A stretch of 64,000 nucleotides of DNA from Prostheceraeus crozeri. Taxonomy: Eukaryota; Platyhelminthes; Polycladida; Euryleptidae. The notes under the pieces were generated by a model, which saw only the letters and a list, made by a program, of their open reading frames with translations, had not been told where the DNA came from and made no database searches. Both the position numbers and the translations under genes were made by a program. Positions 9,943 through 18,506 of this stretch are shown piece after piece; the first letter of the stretch is position 1; every line of letters begins with the position of its first letter. The stretch is taken from NCBI GenBank assembly GCA_907163375.1, contig CAJQUW010005287.1, positions 124,001-188,000 of the forward strand, read 5' to 3'.

Positions 9943-12235
9943 GTTGTGTTTGTTTTGTTGTTTTGTTGTTGTGTGTGTTTGTGTTGTTGTTTGTTTGTTT
10001 GTGTGTTGTTTGTGTGTTTGTTTTGTTTGTTGTGTTTTGTGTTGTTTTTTGTGTTTGTGTTGTTTTGTGTGTTTGTGTTGTTTGTTGTGTGTTTGTTGTG
10101 TTGTTTTGTGTTTGTTGTTGTGTTGTTGTTGTTTGTGTTTGTTGTTTGTTTGTTGTTTTGTGTTGTTTGTTGTTTTTGTTGTTTGTTGTTTGTTTGTGTT
10201 GTGTTGTTTTGTGTGTTTGTTTTGTGTTTGTGTTGTTTGTTGTTTGTGTGTTTTGTTTGTTTGTGTTGTTTTGTGTTTGTGTGTTTTGTTGTTTGTTTGT
10301 GTTTGTTTTGTGTGTTGTTTTGTTTTGTTTTGTTGTTGTGTTTTGTTTTGTTGTGTGTTGTGTTTGTTGTTTGTTGTTGTTTGTTGTTTTTGTTGTGTTT
10401 GTTTGTTGTGTTTGTTTGTTTGTTGTTGTGTTTTGTGTTTGTTTTTGTTTTGTGTTTTGTTGTTGTTTGTGTTTGTTTGTGTTTTGTTGTTTGTTGTTGT
10501 TTTGTGTGTTTGTTTTGTTTGTTGTTGTGTTTTGTTGTGTTTTGTGTTGTTTGTTTGTTGTTTGTTTGTTGTTTGTTTTGTTGTTTTTGTGTGTTTGTTT
10601 TGTTGTTTTGTTGTTTTGTGTTGTTTTGTTTTGTGTGTTGTTGTTTGTTGTTTTTGTGTGTTTGTGTTTGTTTTGTGTGTTTTGTTGTGTGTTGTTTGTT
10701 GTTTGTTTTGTTTGTTGTTTTGTTGTTGTTTGTTTGTTGTTTGTTGTGTTTGTTGTGTTTTGTTTGTTGTTGTTTTGTTTTTGTTTGTGTTTGTTTTTGT
10801 GTTGTGTGTTTTGTTTTGTGTTGTTTTTGTGTTGTTGTTTGTTGTGTTTGTTTTGTTGTGTGTTTTTTGTTTTGTTTGTTGTTTTTGTGTTGTTGTTTGT
10901 TTGTTGTTTGTTGTTTTGTGTTGTTGTGTTGGTTTTGTTGTTGTTGTTTGTGTTGTTTTTTGTGTTTTGTGTTTGTGTTGTTGTTTTGTGTTTGTTTGTT
11001 TGTTGTTGTTTGTGTGTTGTTTTGTTTGTGTTGTGTTGTTGTGTTGTTTGTTGTTTTGTTGTGTTTGTTTGTTGTTGTTTTGTGTTGTTGTTTGTTTGTT
11101 GTTTGTGTTTTGTGTTGTTGTTTGTTTTGTTGTGTTTTGTTTGTTTTGTTTGTTGTTTTGTTGTTTGTTGTTGTGTGTTTTGTTTTGTTGTTTTTGTTTT
11201 GTTTGTGTGTTGTTTGTGTTGTTTGTTTTGTTGTTTGTTTTGTGTGTTGTGTTTGTGTTTGTTTGTTGTTTTGTGTTTTGTGTTGTTTGTTTGTGTGTTT
11301 GTTTGTTTTGTTTGTTGTTTTGTTTGTTGTGTTTTGTTGTTTTTGTTTTGTTTGTTTGTGTTGTTTTGTTTGTTTGTTGTTTGTGTTGTGTTTTGTTGTT
11401 TGTTTTTGTGTTGTGTTGTTGTTTTTGTTGTGTTTGTTGTTGTGTTGTTTGTTGTGTTGTTTTGTGTTGTTTTTGTGTTTGTTTTTGTTGTTGTGTTTGT
11501 TTGTTGTTTGTGTTGTTTGTTGTTTTTGTTTTTGTTGTGTTTGTTGTTTTGTGTGTTTTGTTGTTTGTTGTGTTTGTTGTTTGTTTGTTGTGTTTTGTTT
11601 GTTTGTTGTTTGTTGTTTTTGTTGTTGTTTTGTTTGTTTGTGTTGTTGTTTGTTGTGTTTTGTTGTGTTTTTTGTGTTTGTTGTTTTGTTTTGTGTTTGT
11701 TTTGTTGTGTTTGTTTGTTTTGTGTTTTGTTTGTTGTTGTTTTTGTGTTGTTTGTTGTGTTTGTTGTTGTTTTTGTTGTGTTGTTTGTTTGTTGTTGTTT
11801 GTTGTGTTTGTTTTTGTTGTTTGTGTTGTTGTGTTTGTTGTTTTGTTTTGTTGTTGTTTGTTGTGTTGTTTTGTGTTGTGTTGTTTGTTGTTTGTGTTTG
11901 TGTTGTGTTTTTGTTTGTTTGTTTTGTGTTGTTGTTTGTTTGTTGTTTTGTGTTTGTTTGTTTTTGTGTTTGTTGTTTGTTGTTTGTTTTGTTTTGTTGT
12001 TTTGTTGTTGTTTTGTGTTGTTTGTGTTTTGTTGTTTGTTTTGTTTGTTGTTGTTTTGTGTTGTTTGTTGTTTTTGTTGTTGGTTTGTTTGTTGTGTTGT
12101 TTTGTTTTTGTGTTTGTTGTTGATGAAGGAAAACGAGTTCTTAAAAATATTCTCCACAATGTTGATAATTTAATTGAAATTAAAGAAACTAAAGTTGGTT
12201 CTGGAATATACCTAAGTCCTAGTATGATAAGGTAA
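2627..12235 (+). pseudogene. pX-like core protein gene split by a T/G-only tract
   Basis: Only the ends code for a plausible protein. Residues 1 to about 83 (2,627-2,875) include a Gly/Ala/Ile-rich hydrophobic stretch LIPLIIGGIAAAGSVAGG and a Lys/Glu helix. The last 37 codons (12,124-12,235) carry the motif GSGIYLSP. A hydrophobic Gly-rich segment with a C-terminal GSG(L/I)YLSP-type motif is characteristic of the small pX-like core/virion protein of Polintons and adintoviruses. Between them lie 9,250 bases of T and G that stay open in every frame because stops cannot form. The intervening translation (only Cys, Phe, Leu, Val, Gly, Trp) should not be read as protein. The gene lies between the capsid and PLA2 genes. 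Confidence 0.6.
2873..12122. repeat. 9,250-bp tract made only of T and G
   Basis: From 2,873 to 12,122 I see no A and no C on the + strand. G is almost always single, with T runs of 1 to about 8; GG occurs only a handful of times (near 4,757, 5,541, 6,187, 6,711, 10,931 and 12,082). There is no fixed period: TG, TTG, TTTG and longer steps mix irregularly. All six frames are open because no stop codon can be spelled on either strand, which explains giant spurious reading frames. It could be an expanded degenerate (TG/TTG)n satellite or a base-calling/assembly artefact. Confidence 0.9.
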
Positions 12236-12257
12236 AACATTTATTTTATCTTTTAAA

Positions 12258-12755
12258 ATGAATTCTACAAATTCCGAAAATTAAATTAAATTAAAAATTG
12301 CTAATTTAGATTTATTAAATTATCTATTAAACAAAAATAAAAACTCAAATTGTAAAATTTATGAAGGTAACGACGACAAACAAAGTTTGGCTACTACCTA
12401 CGGTGGTGACATACAAAAAACATTAGAAAACTTTCCTGGTTTTATTTGGAGTAAATATTCGAAAGAAAAACATCTTCCTGGACATTCATATACCGGTCCA
12501 GGAACTCGATTAGATTTAAGACTAGATGAGAATAATAATCCGAAACCAGGTGAAGAACCAATAAATAGAGTAGATGCCGCCGCTTATAGACATGATTTAG
12601 CTTATCGAAATCATGATCTAAGTTCTCGACATGCAGCTGATAAGAAGATGATTCAAGAATTAGATAGTATTCAAAATCCTACATTTAGAGAAAAAATGAA
12701 AGAATGTTTGTTAAGAAAGCTTTACAAGCTAAAATATTATTCGGCCAGGGTTTAA
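12258..12755 (+). pseudogene. Parvovirus-type phospholipase A2 domain protein, damaged
   Basis: The frame holds the Ca-binding loop YTGPGT and the catalytic His-Asp in AAAYRHDLAY, followed by an ADKKMI helix. This is the compact PLA2 of parvovirus VP1 N-termini, also found in adintovirus/Polinton virions, where it hydrolyses phospholipid during entry. The likely start is ATG 12,258 in the TAAAATG context, but TAA at 12,282-12,284 follows after 8 codons. A start at TTG 12,387 is unlikely in a eukaryote. The C-terminus shifts frame near 12,704, where the tail continues in the frame that becomes the integrase reading frame. A 9-kb T/G tract upstream and hairpins at 12,763-12,791 flank it. Confidence 0.75.
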
Positions 12756-13585
12756 ATGAAACGACAGCAAAGCTGTCTGAGAGCAACGCTCGAACCTATG
12801 CCTCTGAAATTCATAGGGAATACAGAAGGCCTAAATATTTATTGAAAGTAAAAGTATTTATTAAAGATGATATTTGGAGTGCTGATCTTATTCATATGCC
12901 GAATGAAAGGGAGGACAAATACGCATTGATCGTTATAGATTTATATACACGATACGCTTGGGTAAAGCCTTTAAAAAATAAAAGTGGTCTATCAGTTAAA
13001 TATGCGTTTGAAGAAATCTTTAAAGAAAGTAATAGAAAGCCAAAAAAATTGTTTGTAGATAAAGGGTCGGAATTTTATAACCGAAACGTTCAGCCACTAT
13101 TTGAAACTGTTTATTCAACTGAAAACGCTGGAAAAGCTGTAGTGATAGAAAGATTCAATCGGACGTTAAAAAATAAATTATTCAAGAAATTTACTGAGCA
13201 AAGAAATCAGAAATGGTTGAAGATATTACCAGGAGTTGTAGAAGAGTACAATAATAAAGTTCATTCTGGTATTGAAGAAACTCCAAAGAATGCTTCTGAC
13301 GACCCTGATTTGATAAGAAAAAAAATATTCGAGAATAATTATTCGAATGAGAGTAATCCGAATTTGCAGAAACTTAAGCCGAAATTTAAAATTGGTGATA
13401 GAGTTAGAATATTTAAGTATAAGAATAAATTTGAAAAGGGCTTCGTCGGATACTGGACGAAAGAGATATTTGATGTTTGTAAAATAAATCAAACTTATCC
13501 GATTACTTACGAAATCAAAGATTTAGATGATGAAGATATCAGAGGCCGATTTTATCAAAATGAATTACAACGAAGTGATTTTTAA
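12704..13585 (+). CDS. Polinton/adintovirus retroviral-type integrase (DDE, rve)
   Basis: The 293-residue frame has a rve-type catalytic core: Asp61 in WSADLIHM, Asp119 in FVDKGSEFYN and Glu149 in VVIERFNRTLK, then a C-terminal SH3/chromo-like part with IGDRVRI and GYWTKEIFDV. It would join the provirus ends to host DNA. The first ~25 residues probably belong to the PLA2 protein through a frameshift; the integrase proper likely starts near TYASEIHREYRRPK. Spacing between the second Asp and the Glu is 29 residues, shorter than the usual ~35, so a small deletion may have inactivated it. It converges on the protease gene, overlapping it by 4 nt. Confidence 0.8.
   Translation: MFVKKALQAKILFGQGLNETTAKLSESNARTYASEIHREYRRPKYLLKVKVFIKDDIWSADLIHMPNEREDKYALIVIDLYTRYAWVKPLKNKSGLSVKYAFEEIFKESNRKPKKLFVDKGSEFYNRNVQPLFETVYSTENAGKAVVIERFNRTLKNKLFKKFTEQRNQKWLKILPGVVEEYNNKVHSGIEETPKNASDDPDLIRKKIFENNYSNESNPNLQKLKPKFKIGDRVRIFKYKNKFEKGFVGYWTKEIFDVCKINQTYPITYEIKDLDDEDIRGRFYQNELQRSDF
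12763..12791. other. Double hairpin at the PLA2/integrase junction
   Basis: GACAGC-aaa-GCTGTC (12,763-12,777) is followed by GAGC-aac-GCTC (12,781-12,791). Three-base loops and back-to-back arrangement match the modules at 277-319, 516-548 and 828-961. It lies in the segment between the PLA2 tail and the integrase core, where the reading frame stays open across it. Confidence 0.55.
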
Positions 13586-14019
13586 TTATCATTATTTTCA
13601 TTCAATTCTAACACAATATCAAGAAATGGTACTCCTTTTTGTAATTTAAATAAAACATAAAGACATAATTGACCACAGTAAGTAGTTCCTGGTTTTTGAA
13701 TTTGAAATGTATTATAAGTTCCATTGCCAAGTAATTTTTTGACTTCATTTGTAGGTGGAAGCCCATAGGAGTCGAAATAGTAATTATCTCGATTTTTATT
13801 AAAGATACCTGCAGACCAATGTACTCCTTTTTCATCTGTTGTGTGAAGATTTGTTATGAAATTTATAGTTATTGTTGGCTTATTTCTGATCAATTGTAAT
13901 TCGGCTCTCATTAGAACATGAAAATTCTTTATTCCTAATTGATTTCCAATTTTCTTTAGATCAAAATTTGTAGTTGTTTGCGTTCCATATAATTTTAAAA
14001 ACTCATTTATGTTGTTCAT
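13582..14019 (-). CDS. Adenain-like cysteine protease (C5 family)
   Basis: Taking ATG at 14,017-14,019 gives 145 residues with the adenovirus-type protease triad in order: His67 in GVHWSAG, Asp83 in YYFDSYG and Cys119 in TYCGQLCLYV, with Gln residues just upstream that could form the oxyanion hole. The frame continues upstream to another Met, but that part does not resemble the family. The enzyme matures virion proteins in adenoviruses, adintoviruses and Polintons. It is intact, somewhat shorter than adenain (about 200 residues), and convergent with the integrase, whose last codons it overlaps by 4 nt. Confidence 0.85.
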   Translation of the reverse strand: MNNINEFLKLYGTQTTTNFDLKKIGNQLGIKNFHVLMRAELQLIRNKPTITINFITNLHTTDEKGVHWSAGIFNKNRDNYYFDSYGLPPTNEVKKLLGNGTYNTFQIQKPGTTYCGQLCLYVLFKLQKGVPFLDIVLELNENNDN

Positions 14020-14667
14020 TTTATAACAAAAAAATTTCTTAAGGGACGCCGGAGTAGGATTTGCTGGATATATATTCCACGTCTTACAAATTTCTAAGTG
14101 GGTGTAGCAGCTGTTTGTTCTTTCATACATTGTTTCCTTTCAAATGTTTGAGTTGGAGGTCACAGCTCTTTACACTGAAATGCCTTTTATTCATAAATGC
14201 GAGAAGCAGATGTTCTCTACAATTGAGTGATCATCTGAGTGCAAAGCAGTAGCAACTACTGGAATTACTAAAACACCTTGAACGGTCATGATTTTCAAAG
14301 TAAAATGTCACAATCACAAATTTGAGATTCTTAACTTTTCTGATTTTTTTGGTGTCCTGGAACGGTCATGATTTTAAGGGCGAGTGTAAAATTGTAATTC
14401 TCAAATTTTGAGATTTTGAAAAATTTGAAAAATTGGGTATTTTTAAAAACGGGTTTTTCTTCATAACCTGAAAAAGGGTTCAAATTCATGAATTTATGTC
14501 GTTTTTAAGAATACCATTTTTTGAAAAAATGGTACTTTTTGAATGGATTAAATTCATGTATTTAGGTCTTAAAAACCTGAAAAAGGGTTCAAATTCATGA
14601 ATTTATGTCGTTTTTAAAGATACTATTTTTTTGAATTTTATGGTGTCCTGGAACGGTCTTTTGCCCA
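14020..14667. other. Provirus end region with GTCCTGGAACGGTC repeats
   Basis: No gene seen. At 14,246-14,272 about 27 nt match the membrane-protein gene near 54,395, so this is a remnant of that gene beside the protease. From 14,278 the sequence carries TGAACGGTCATGATTTT, then two copies of GGTGTCCTGGAACGGTC (about 14,349 and 14,642), and two copies of a ~45-bp AAAAGGGTTCAAATTCATG segment (about 14,471 and 14,582). Similar GTCC(T/G)(A/G)GAACGGT or GGGACCGGTC words recur just outside the other provirus end (about 55,075-55,160), suggesting decayed terminal repeats. Confidence 0.45.
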
Positions 14668-14739
14668 TTACTCGCTTGCGACATTTTTAATAAAAAATTT
14701 TAAGTTAAGAACAAATTTTAAGTTACCAAAAATTTTAAT

Positions 14740-14797
14740 TAACCTATAGAACTTTGTTCAAGAGGCTTTAGCCGATCGAACCAAAGGTCCTCAGGTT
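14740..14797. other. Cloverleaf-like hairpin module, second form
   Basis: Outer stem AACCT/AGGTT (14,741-14,745 with 14,793-14,797) encloses GAAC-ttt-GTTC, GGCT-tt-AGCC and a third hairpin around ACC-aaa-GGT with one mismatch. The layout equals the module at 268-327, but the first stem has a wholly different, still self-complementary sequence. It lies just after the stop of the second major capsid copy, reading on the - strand. Confidence 0.6.
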
Positions 14798-15334
14798 ACT
14801 AACCTGTCCTAACCATCTTTCCATCAAGAATTTCAATAGAATATTTTACATCTTCTAGCAGTAAACCATAAGCCATTAATGAAGTTGTGGAATCTTTCTT
14901 TTCAATATTAATTGTTACATCACAACCATTTTTAACAATATCTTCAGATTTTGCACTTAAATCGAAACAGAAAAAAGGATATAAATGTCTCCAATCTCCA
15001 GGAGTTAATTGTGGTTCAACCCCAAATTCTATACAAAGATTTCTATAAGCATCATATCCTTCCATAAATTGATTATTAGTATCAACGAATCTTAATGGAT
15101 CAATAGGATAACGTGTTTGATTTAAAGCAACTTGTAAACTTCGAATTGTATTAATATGAAAAAGATTGTTGTTCTTATCAAAACTTGGAGAATCATTTCT
15201 TTGAAAAGTTAGCAATAAATATCTTGGAGTATTCGAAGTTCTAGTAAAATGCCAGTTAAATCTTTGTTCAGTAAAAGTTAGATAACTAGCAGTACGCTTT
15301 AGAAAATTTACTGGAATTGGTTTGTTAGTATTTA

Positions 15335-16400
15335 ACCGAACTTTTCTTCCAAAACTTTATTAAGGAAAAATACAAGCTATTCAAAGCTATCACCCTCAAA
15401 GTAATCGCCTTTGCTAATAATACATCGTTCCCAACGTTGTTTCCAGCTCCTGAAGGCTGTCTGGAAGGCTTCTTTGGGGATGTCTCGAAGATGCACCTGC
15501 GAATTCTTCTTGATCTCATCGATTGAATCAAATCGTCGTCCCTTCAGCGTGAATTTTAACTTTGGGAACAGGAAAAAGTCTGCTGGGGCAAGATCAGGGG
15601 AGTACGGTGGCTGGGGAAGCACAGTCGTTTCAGATTTTGCACAGTAATCACGAATCAGTAACGATGAGTGGGCAGGGGCATTGTCATGGTGCAGGACCCA
15701 TGATTTCCTGCTCCACAGCTCAGGCCTCTTCCTACGAATGTTCTCCCTCAAGCGACGAAGCACTTCAAGGTAGTAATGGCGGTTCACAGTGCCACCTTGA
15801 GGTAGGAATTCGTGGTGGACAACACCGTGAACGTCAAAAAAGACGGTTAGCATCACTTTGACATTCGACCGGACTTGTCGTGCCTTCTTCGGTCGCGGCG
15901 ATCCTTTCCCCTTCCACTGTGAGGATTGGCTTTTCGTCTCCACGTCGTAGCCGTAAACCCATGTTTCGTCGCCAGTGATTATGGATTCCATGAAGTTTCC
16001 ATCGTCGTTGGCACGATCCAGGAGCTCTTGACAGATTGCAACGCGATTGATCTTTTGCTCTTGTGTCAAGAGTCTCGGGACAAACTTGGCAGCAACGCGG
16101 CGCATCCCCAAGTTTTCAGTCAGAACGCTCTGACAGGATCCAAACGAAATATCACAATCATCAGACATCCCTCGAATTGTTAACCGTCGATTCGAATGCA
16201 CTAGTTCATCGACCAGGCTCACATGGCAAGCATCTGTTGATGTTGAAGGCCGGCCTGAGCGATGGTCATCTTCAACTGATTCCCGTCCAGTCTTGAACCT
16301 TCGGAACCACTCGTAGCACTGGGTTCGGCTGAGGGAGTTGTCACCGTAAACTTGCTTGATCATTTCAAATGTCTCGGTAAAAGTCTTTCCAAGTTTGTAA
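15335..16400 (-). mobile_element. Mariner (DD34D) element, 5'-truncated
   Basis: The insert interrupts the second capsid copy: capsid sequence stops at about 15,334 and resumes at about 16,401. The transposase reads on the - strand, and its first residues plus the 5' terminal repeat appear missing, because the conserved KLGKTFTETFE segment lies directly against capsid sequence. The 3' side keeps a short untranslated tail (15,335-15,376). No clean pair of terminal inverted repeats or TA duplication is evident. Confidence 0.75.
15377..16363 (-). CDS. Mariner transposase (DD34D)
   Basis: This is an open frame of 328 residues from ATG; homologous sequence continues upstream to about 16,400. Order: helix-turn-helix DNA-binding region (about 1-100, with YEWFRRFK), then the catalytic core with Asp132 (ITGDETWVYGYD), Asp227 (VLHHDNAPAHS) and Asp262 (YSPDLAPADFFLFP). 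The last two are separated by 34 residues, the mariner signature. The C-terminus (KGDYFEGDSFE) is complete. This enzyme cuts and pastes its own element at TA sites. The frame has no internal stop, so the insertion is probably young, though the missing N-terminus suggests it cannot move itself. Confidence 0.9.
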   Translation of the reverse strand: MIKQVYGDNSLSRTQCYEWFRRFKTGRESVEDDHRSGRPSTSTDACHVSLVDELVHSNRRLTIRGMSDDCDISFGSCQSVLTENLGMRRVAAKFVPRLLTQEQKINRVAICQELLDRANDDGNFMESIITGDETWVYGYDVETKSQSSQWKGKGSPRPKKARQVRSNVKVMLTVFFDVHGVVHHEFLPQGGTVNRHYYLEVLRRLRENIRRKRPELWSRKSWVLHHDNAPAHSSLLIRDYCAKSETTVLPQPPYSPDLAPADFFLFPKLKFTLKGRRFDSIDEIKKNSQVHLRDIPKEAFQTAFRSWKQRWERCIISKGDYFEGDSFE

Positions 16401-17299
16401 CTTTTTGCAATAGTTAATTCAACCTCTAAACTAGGAGTAATATGTTTTATCCACCATTCAAGTCTATCAATTTTTAAATATGCTTTTTTCCAGTCTTGCC
16501 ATAAAAGATTAATTAATTATTTGCTGTACGATGAATTATTAATTTAAATTTTAATTGATATGATATTTTGTCATAATCTAAATATCCGAATAATGGAGAC
16601 AATGACCAATTTACTGTCTGTTTACTTTTCTTGTTAAATTCACGTCTTTCTTTATATGCAGTATTATTTGTTTTATTTAAATGATTTGCAATATTTTCTA
16701 CATCTTTCGCAATTCCTGCTGCATCTGTTCCAGCGTGAGTTAAATCATCAACAATTATGCCATCATTATTATCTGGAAACCAACCTTCGATTTCATACTT
16801 TCTATTATTTTCACCAATTGTTACAAATCTAAGCATTGTATCAATTACGCCTGGAGAATCACTTATTGTTTCTATATTTTGAGTTGCAACATCTAAACGC
16901 ATTTGTGCAAATAATCTTGGAAAGAAATTATTCTCTAATGCAATATTATCGGTATCTGGTAATGGTGTTGTAAAATTGGCATCACTATATAAAGAATATT
17001 CACAGTGTAAAAAGGAATCAGGTAAATATAAATAACTTTGTTGATTATCAACTTCAAAAATTAAATCTCCTCCAGTATTTACTCTACTAGAAGATCCGGG
17101 ATTCATAGCAATTCTTATATAGTCATTCTTTTTTTGATTATAACTGACGAACGGAGGATCGTCTAATCTAAATTTATTTTCAATCAGGGAAGACATTTTT
17201 ATAAAAAATAATTTGACTTTTTTGTTTTTTCAAACTAGAAAATATTTTAGAATTTTGCTAAACCATTACCTCTTATTTCTTCAATTGATTTCTCCTCAT

Positions 17300-17706
17300 G
17301 TTTACTATCAGACCCTGCTGCTCTTTTAGCAATTTTGTTTTTTGTTTCCTCTGAGAGTTTTTTTAAATTTCTTTAGTTCTTCAGAATCATTCTTAAGTTT
17401 ACGAATAGTTTCTAGTTGTTTTAATTCGTTTTGTTGTTTTGAATTCGTTAACAGCATTTGATATTGCACTAGCTGTACTACCTATAGCAGCTGCTCCTTT
17501 TGCAGCAGATGCAATCAAATCTTTATTATTTCTAATAACATTAACGATACTTCCTATATTATCACTGATGCCAGAAAAGATACCAGCTCCTTCTTTTTGA
17601 ACAGTTTCTACATTGTTATAATGTTAAACAGATTTCATAGATGGTTCATGGGCAATTTTTTATTTGAAGCAAAATGTTTGAGATTGTGTTTATAAATTAT
17701 AGGCAT
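17300..17706 (-). pseudogene. Second copy of the 133-aa virion protein gene, degraded
   Basis: Starting at ATG 17,704-17,706, the sequence follows the 133-aa gene at 408-809 almost throughout but has several stops and single-base shifts. It lacks the 36-nt double-hairpin insertion of the first copy and probably shows the ancestral arrangement at that point. It sits between the inverted capsid gene and the coiled-coil gene, preserving gene order. Confidence 0.7.
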
Positions 17707-17761
17707 TTTTAGGATTAAACTTGACTTTTGGGAAAAATTATTTACGTTAATATTTACGTGT

Positions 17762-17800
17762 GTGATCGGCTAAAGCCTCTGAACAAGGTCCGATTAAGAT
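17762..17800. other. Short two-hairpin form of the GC-rich module
   Basis: On the - strand, ATCGG and CCGAT can form an outer stem around GGAC-ctt-GTTC (with one G.U pair) and GGCT-tt-AGCC. It occupies the same place, between the coiled-coil and 133-aa genes, as the larger module at 268-327 in the other copy, so the two sites differ by gain or loss of hairpin arms. Confidence 0.5.
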
Positions 17801-17839
17801 TTACGTTTATGAATGGACAACAACCGCGTGATAACTTTA

Positions 17840-18302
17840 TTAATTTTCTGTTTGCACTCTATCTATTGCGTCAAGCAGCGTGTGATGTATTTTAATTTCT
17901 TTTCTATTAACTTGCATTTTCTGCTGATTCATCTTCAACGCCGTTTTAAGTGCATTCAATTGAACTTTAAGAACATCTAACTGACTTTTAGCAGCATCTA
18001 ATTGTTCTTTATTTCCCTTATAATTTTTCTTTAATTCATTTTCTAAATTGATTTTAAGAGTTTTCATTTTATCAACTTCTTGATTTAGTGAGTTTACTTC
18101 ATCTATTATTGTATTCATCTTTTTCATTTGTTCAGTAATTTTAGAACTTAATTCATCAGCACTTTTTTGGAATGTAGCTTGTAACTTATTTAAACTTTTG
18201 AAAATTTTTTAGGAAGTTTTTCTAATTCATTTTCGAATTGTTCTTTCAATAGTTGTATCTGATGTTTATTTTTAATGACTGCAGATTTTAACTTTATAGA
18301 AA
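17840..18302 (-). pseudogene. Fibre-like coiled-coil gene, C-terminal part, cut by gypsy
   Basis: Reading from the gypsy boundary at 18,302, the frame gives a Lys/Gln/Glu-rich coiled coil. It shifts once near 18,210, then runs through an intact 95-residue segment (18,127-17,840) with regular heptads. The tail is cut short compared with the copy at 2-247. The N-terminal part of the same gene is at 44,997-45,368, on the far side of the retrotransposon. Together they describe a long coiled-coil protein, probably an extended virion or fibre-like component. Confidence 0.65.
18298..18302. other. Left target-site duplication of gypsy (AGAAA)
   Basis: AGAAA directly precedes the 5' LTR and directly follows the 3' LTR at 44,997-45,001. 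A 5-bp duplication is normal for Ty3/gypsy integrases. Confidence 0.85.
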
Positions 18303-18443
18303 TGTGGTGCTTCGTTGTTTATTCCTATCAATAATTGCCATTTTAGTAGAGTCTGTGTTTATATGCAAGTAATAACAAATAAACGAAAGTATCAGAAGCG
18401 TAACGTGTTCTACCTCGTTATTAAGCATTGTTGAAGTACAACA
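18303..18443 (+). repeat. 5' LTR of gypsy (141 bp)
   Basis: Starts TGTGGTGCTTCG and ends GAAGTACAACA. It aligns with 44,856-44,996 without gaps, with 5 mismatches. Confidence 0.95.
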
Positions 18444-18445
18444 TA

Positions 18446-18463
18446 TGGCGACGATATGAACCT
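18446..18463 (+). promoter_or_regulatory. Candidate tRNA primer-binding site
   Basis: TGGCGACGATATGAACC follows the 5' LTR by 2 nt. TGG complements a tRNA CCA end, and the GAACC would pair with a T-arm GGTTC. The tRNA species is not determined. Confidence 0.35.
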
Positions 18464-18506
18464 ACGAGCTAACTACGAGTGATTTGATTACGAAAATTAT
18501 GGACTA

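Larger units (their letters stand above)
14799..17196 (-). pseudogene. Second major capsid gene copy, inverted and split by mariner
   Basis: N-terminal part 17,196-16,513 and C-terminal part ~15,334-14,799 are nearly the same as the capsid gene at 1,097-2,432. A mariner at about 15,335-16,400 interrupts the second half. A stop replaces the Glu codon near 16,512, and the A run near 16,491-16,496 has 6 bases where 7 would keep frame. The start context matches the first copy. This copy belongs to the second, inverted provirus, which continues through the coiled-coil gene and beyond the gypsy insertion to 54.7 kb. Confidence 0.8.

Noticed and set aside
2873..12122. Telomeric repeat
   Set aside because: No fixed unit, no A, and almost no GG; it matches neither TTAGG nor other known telomere repeats.
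2627..12240. Giant reading frames of about 3,000 codons on both strands
   Set aside because: A strand of only T and G cannot spell a stop codon in any frame on either strand; the products are just Cys/Phe/Leu/Val or Lys/Asn/Thr/Gln/His strings.
15411..16296. Several + strand ORFs over the mariner
   Set aside because: Shadows of the transposase on the other strand.
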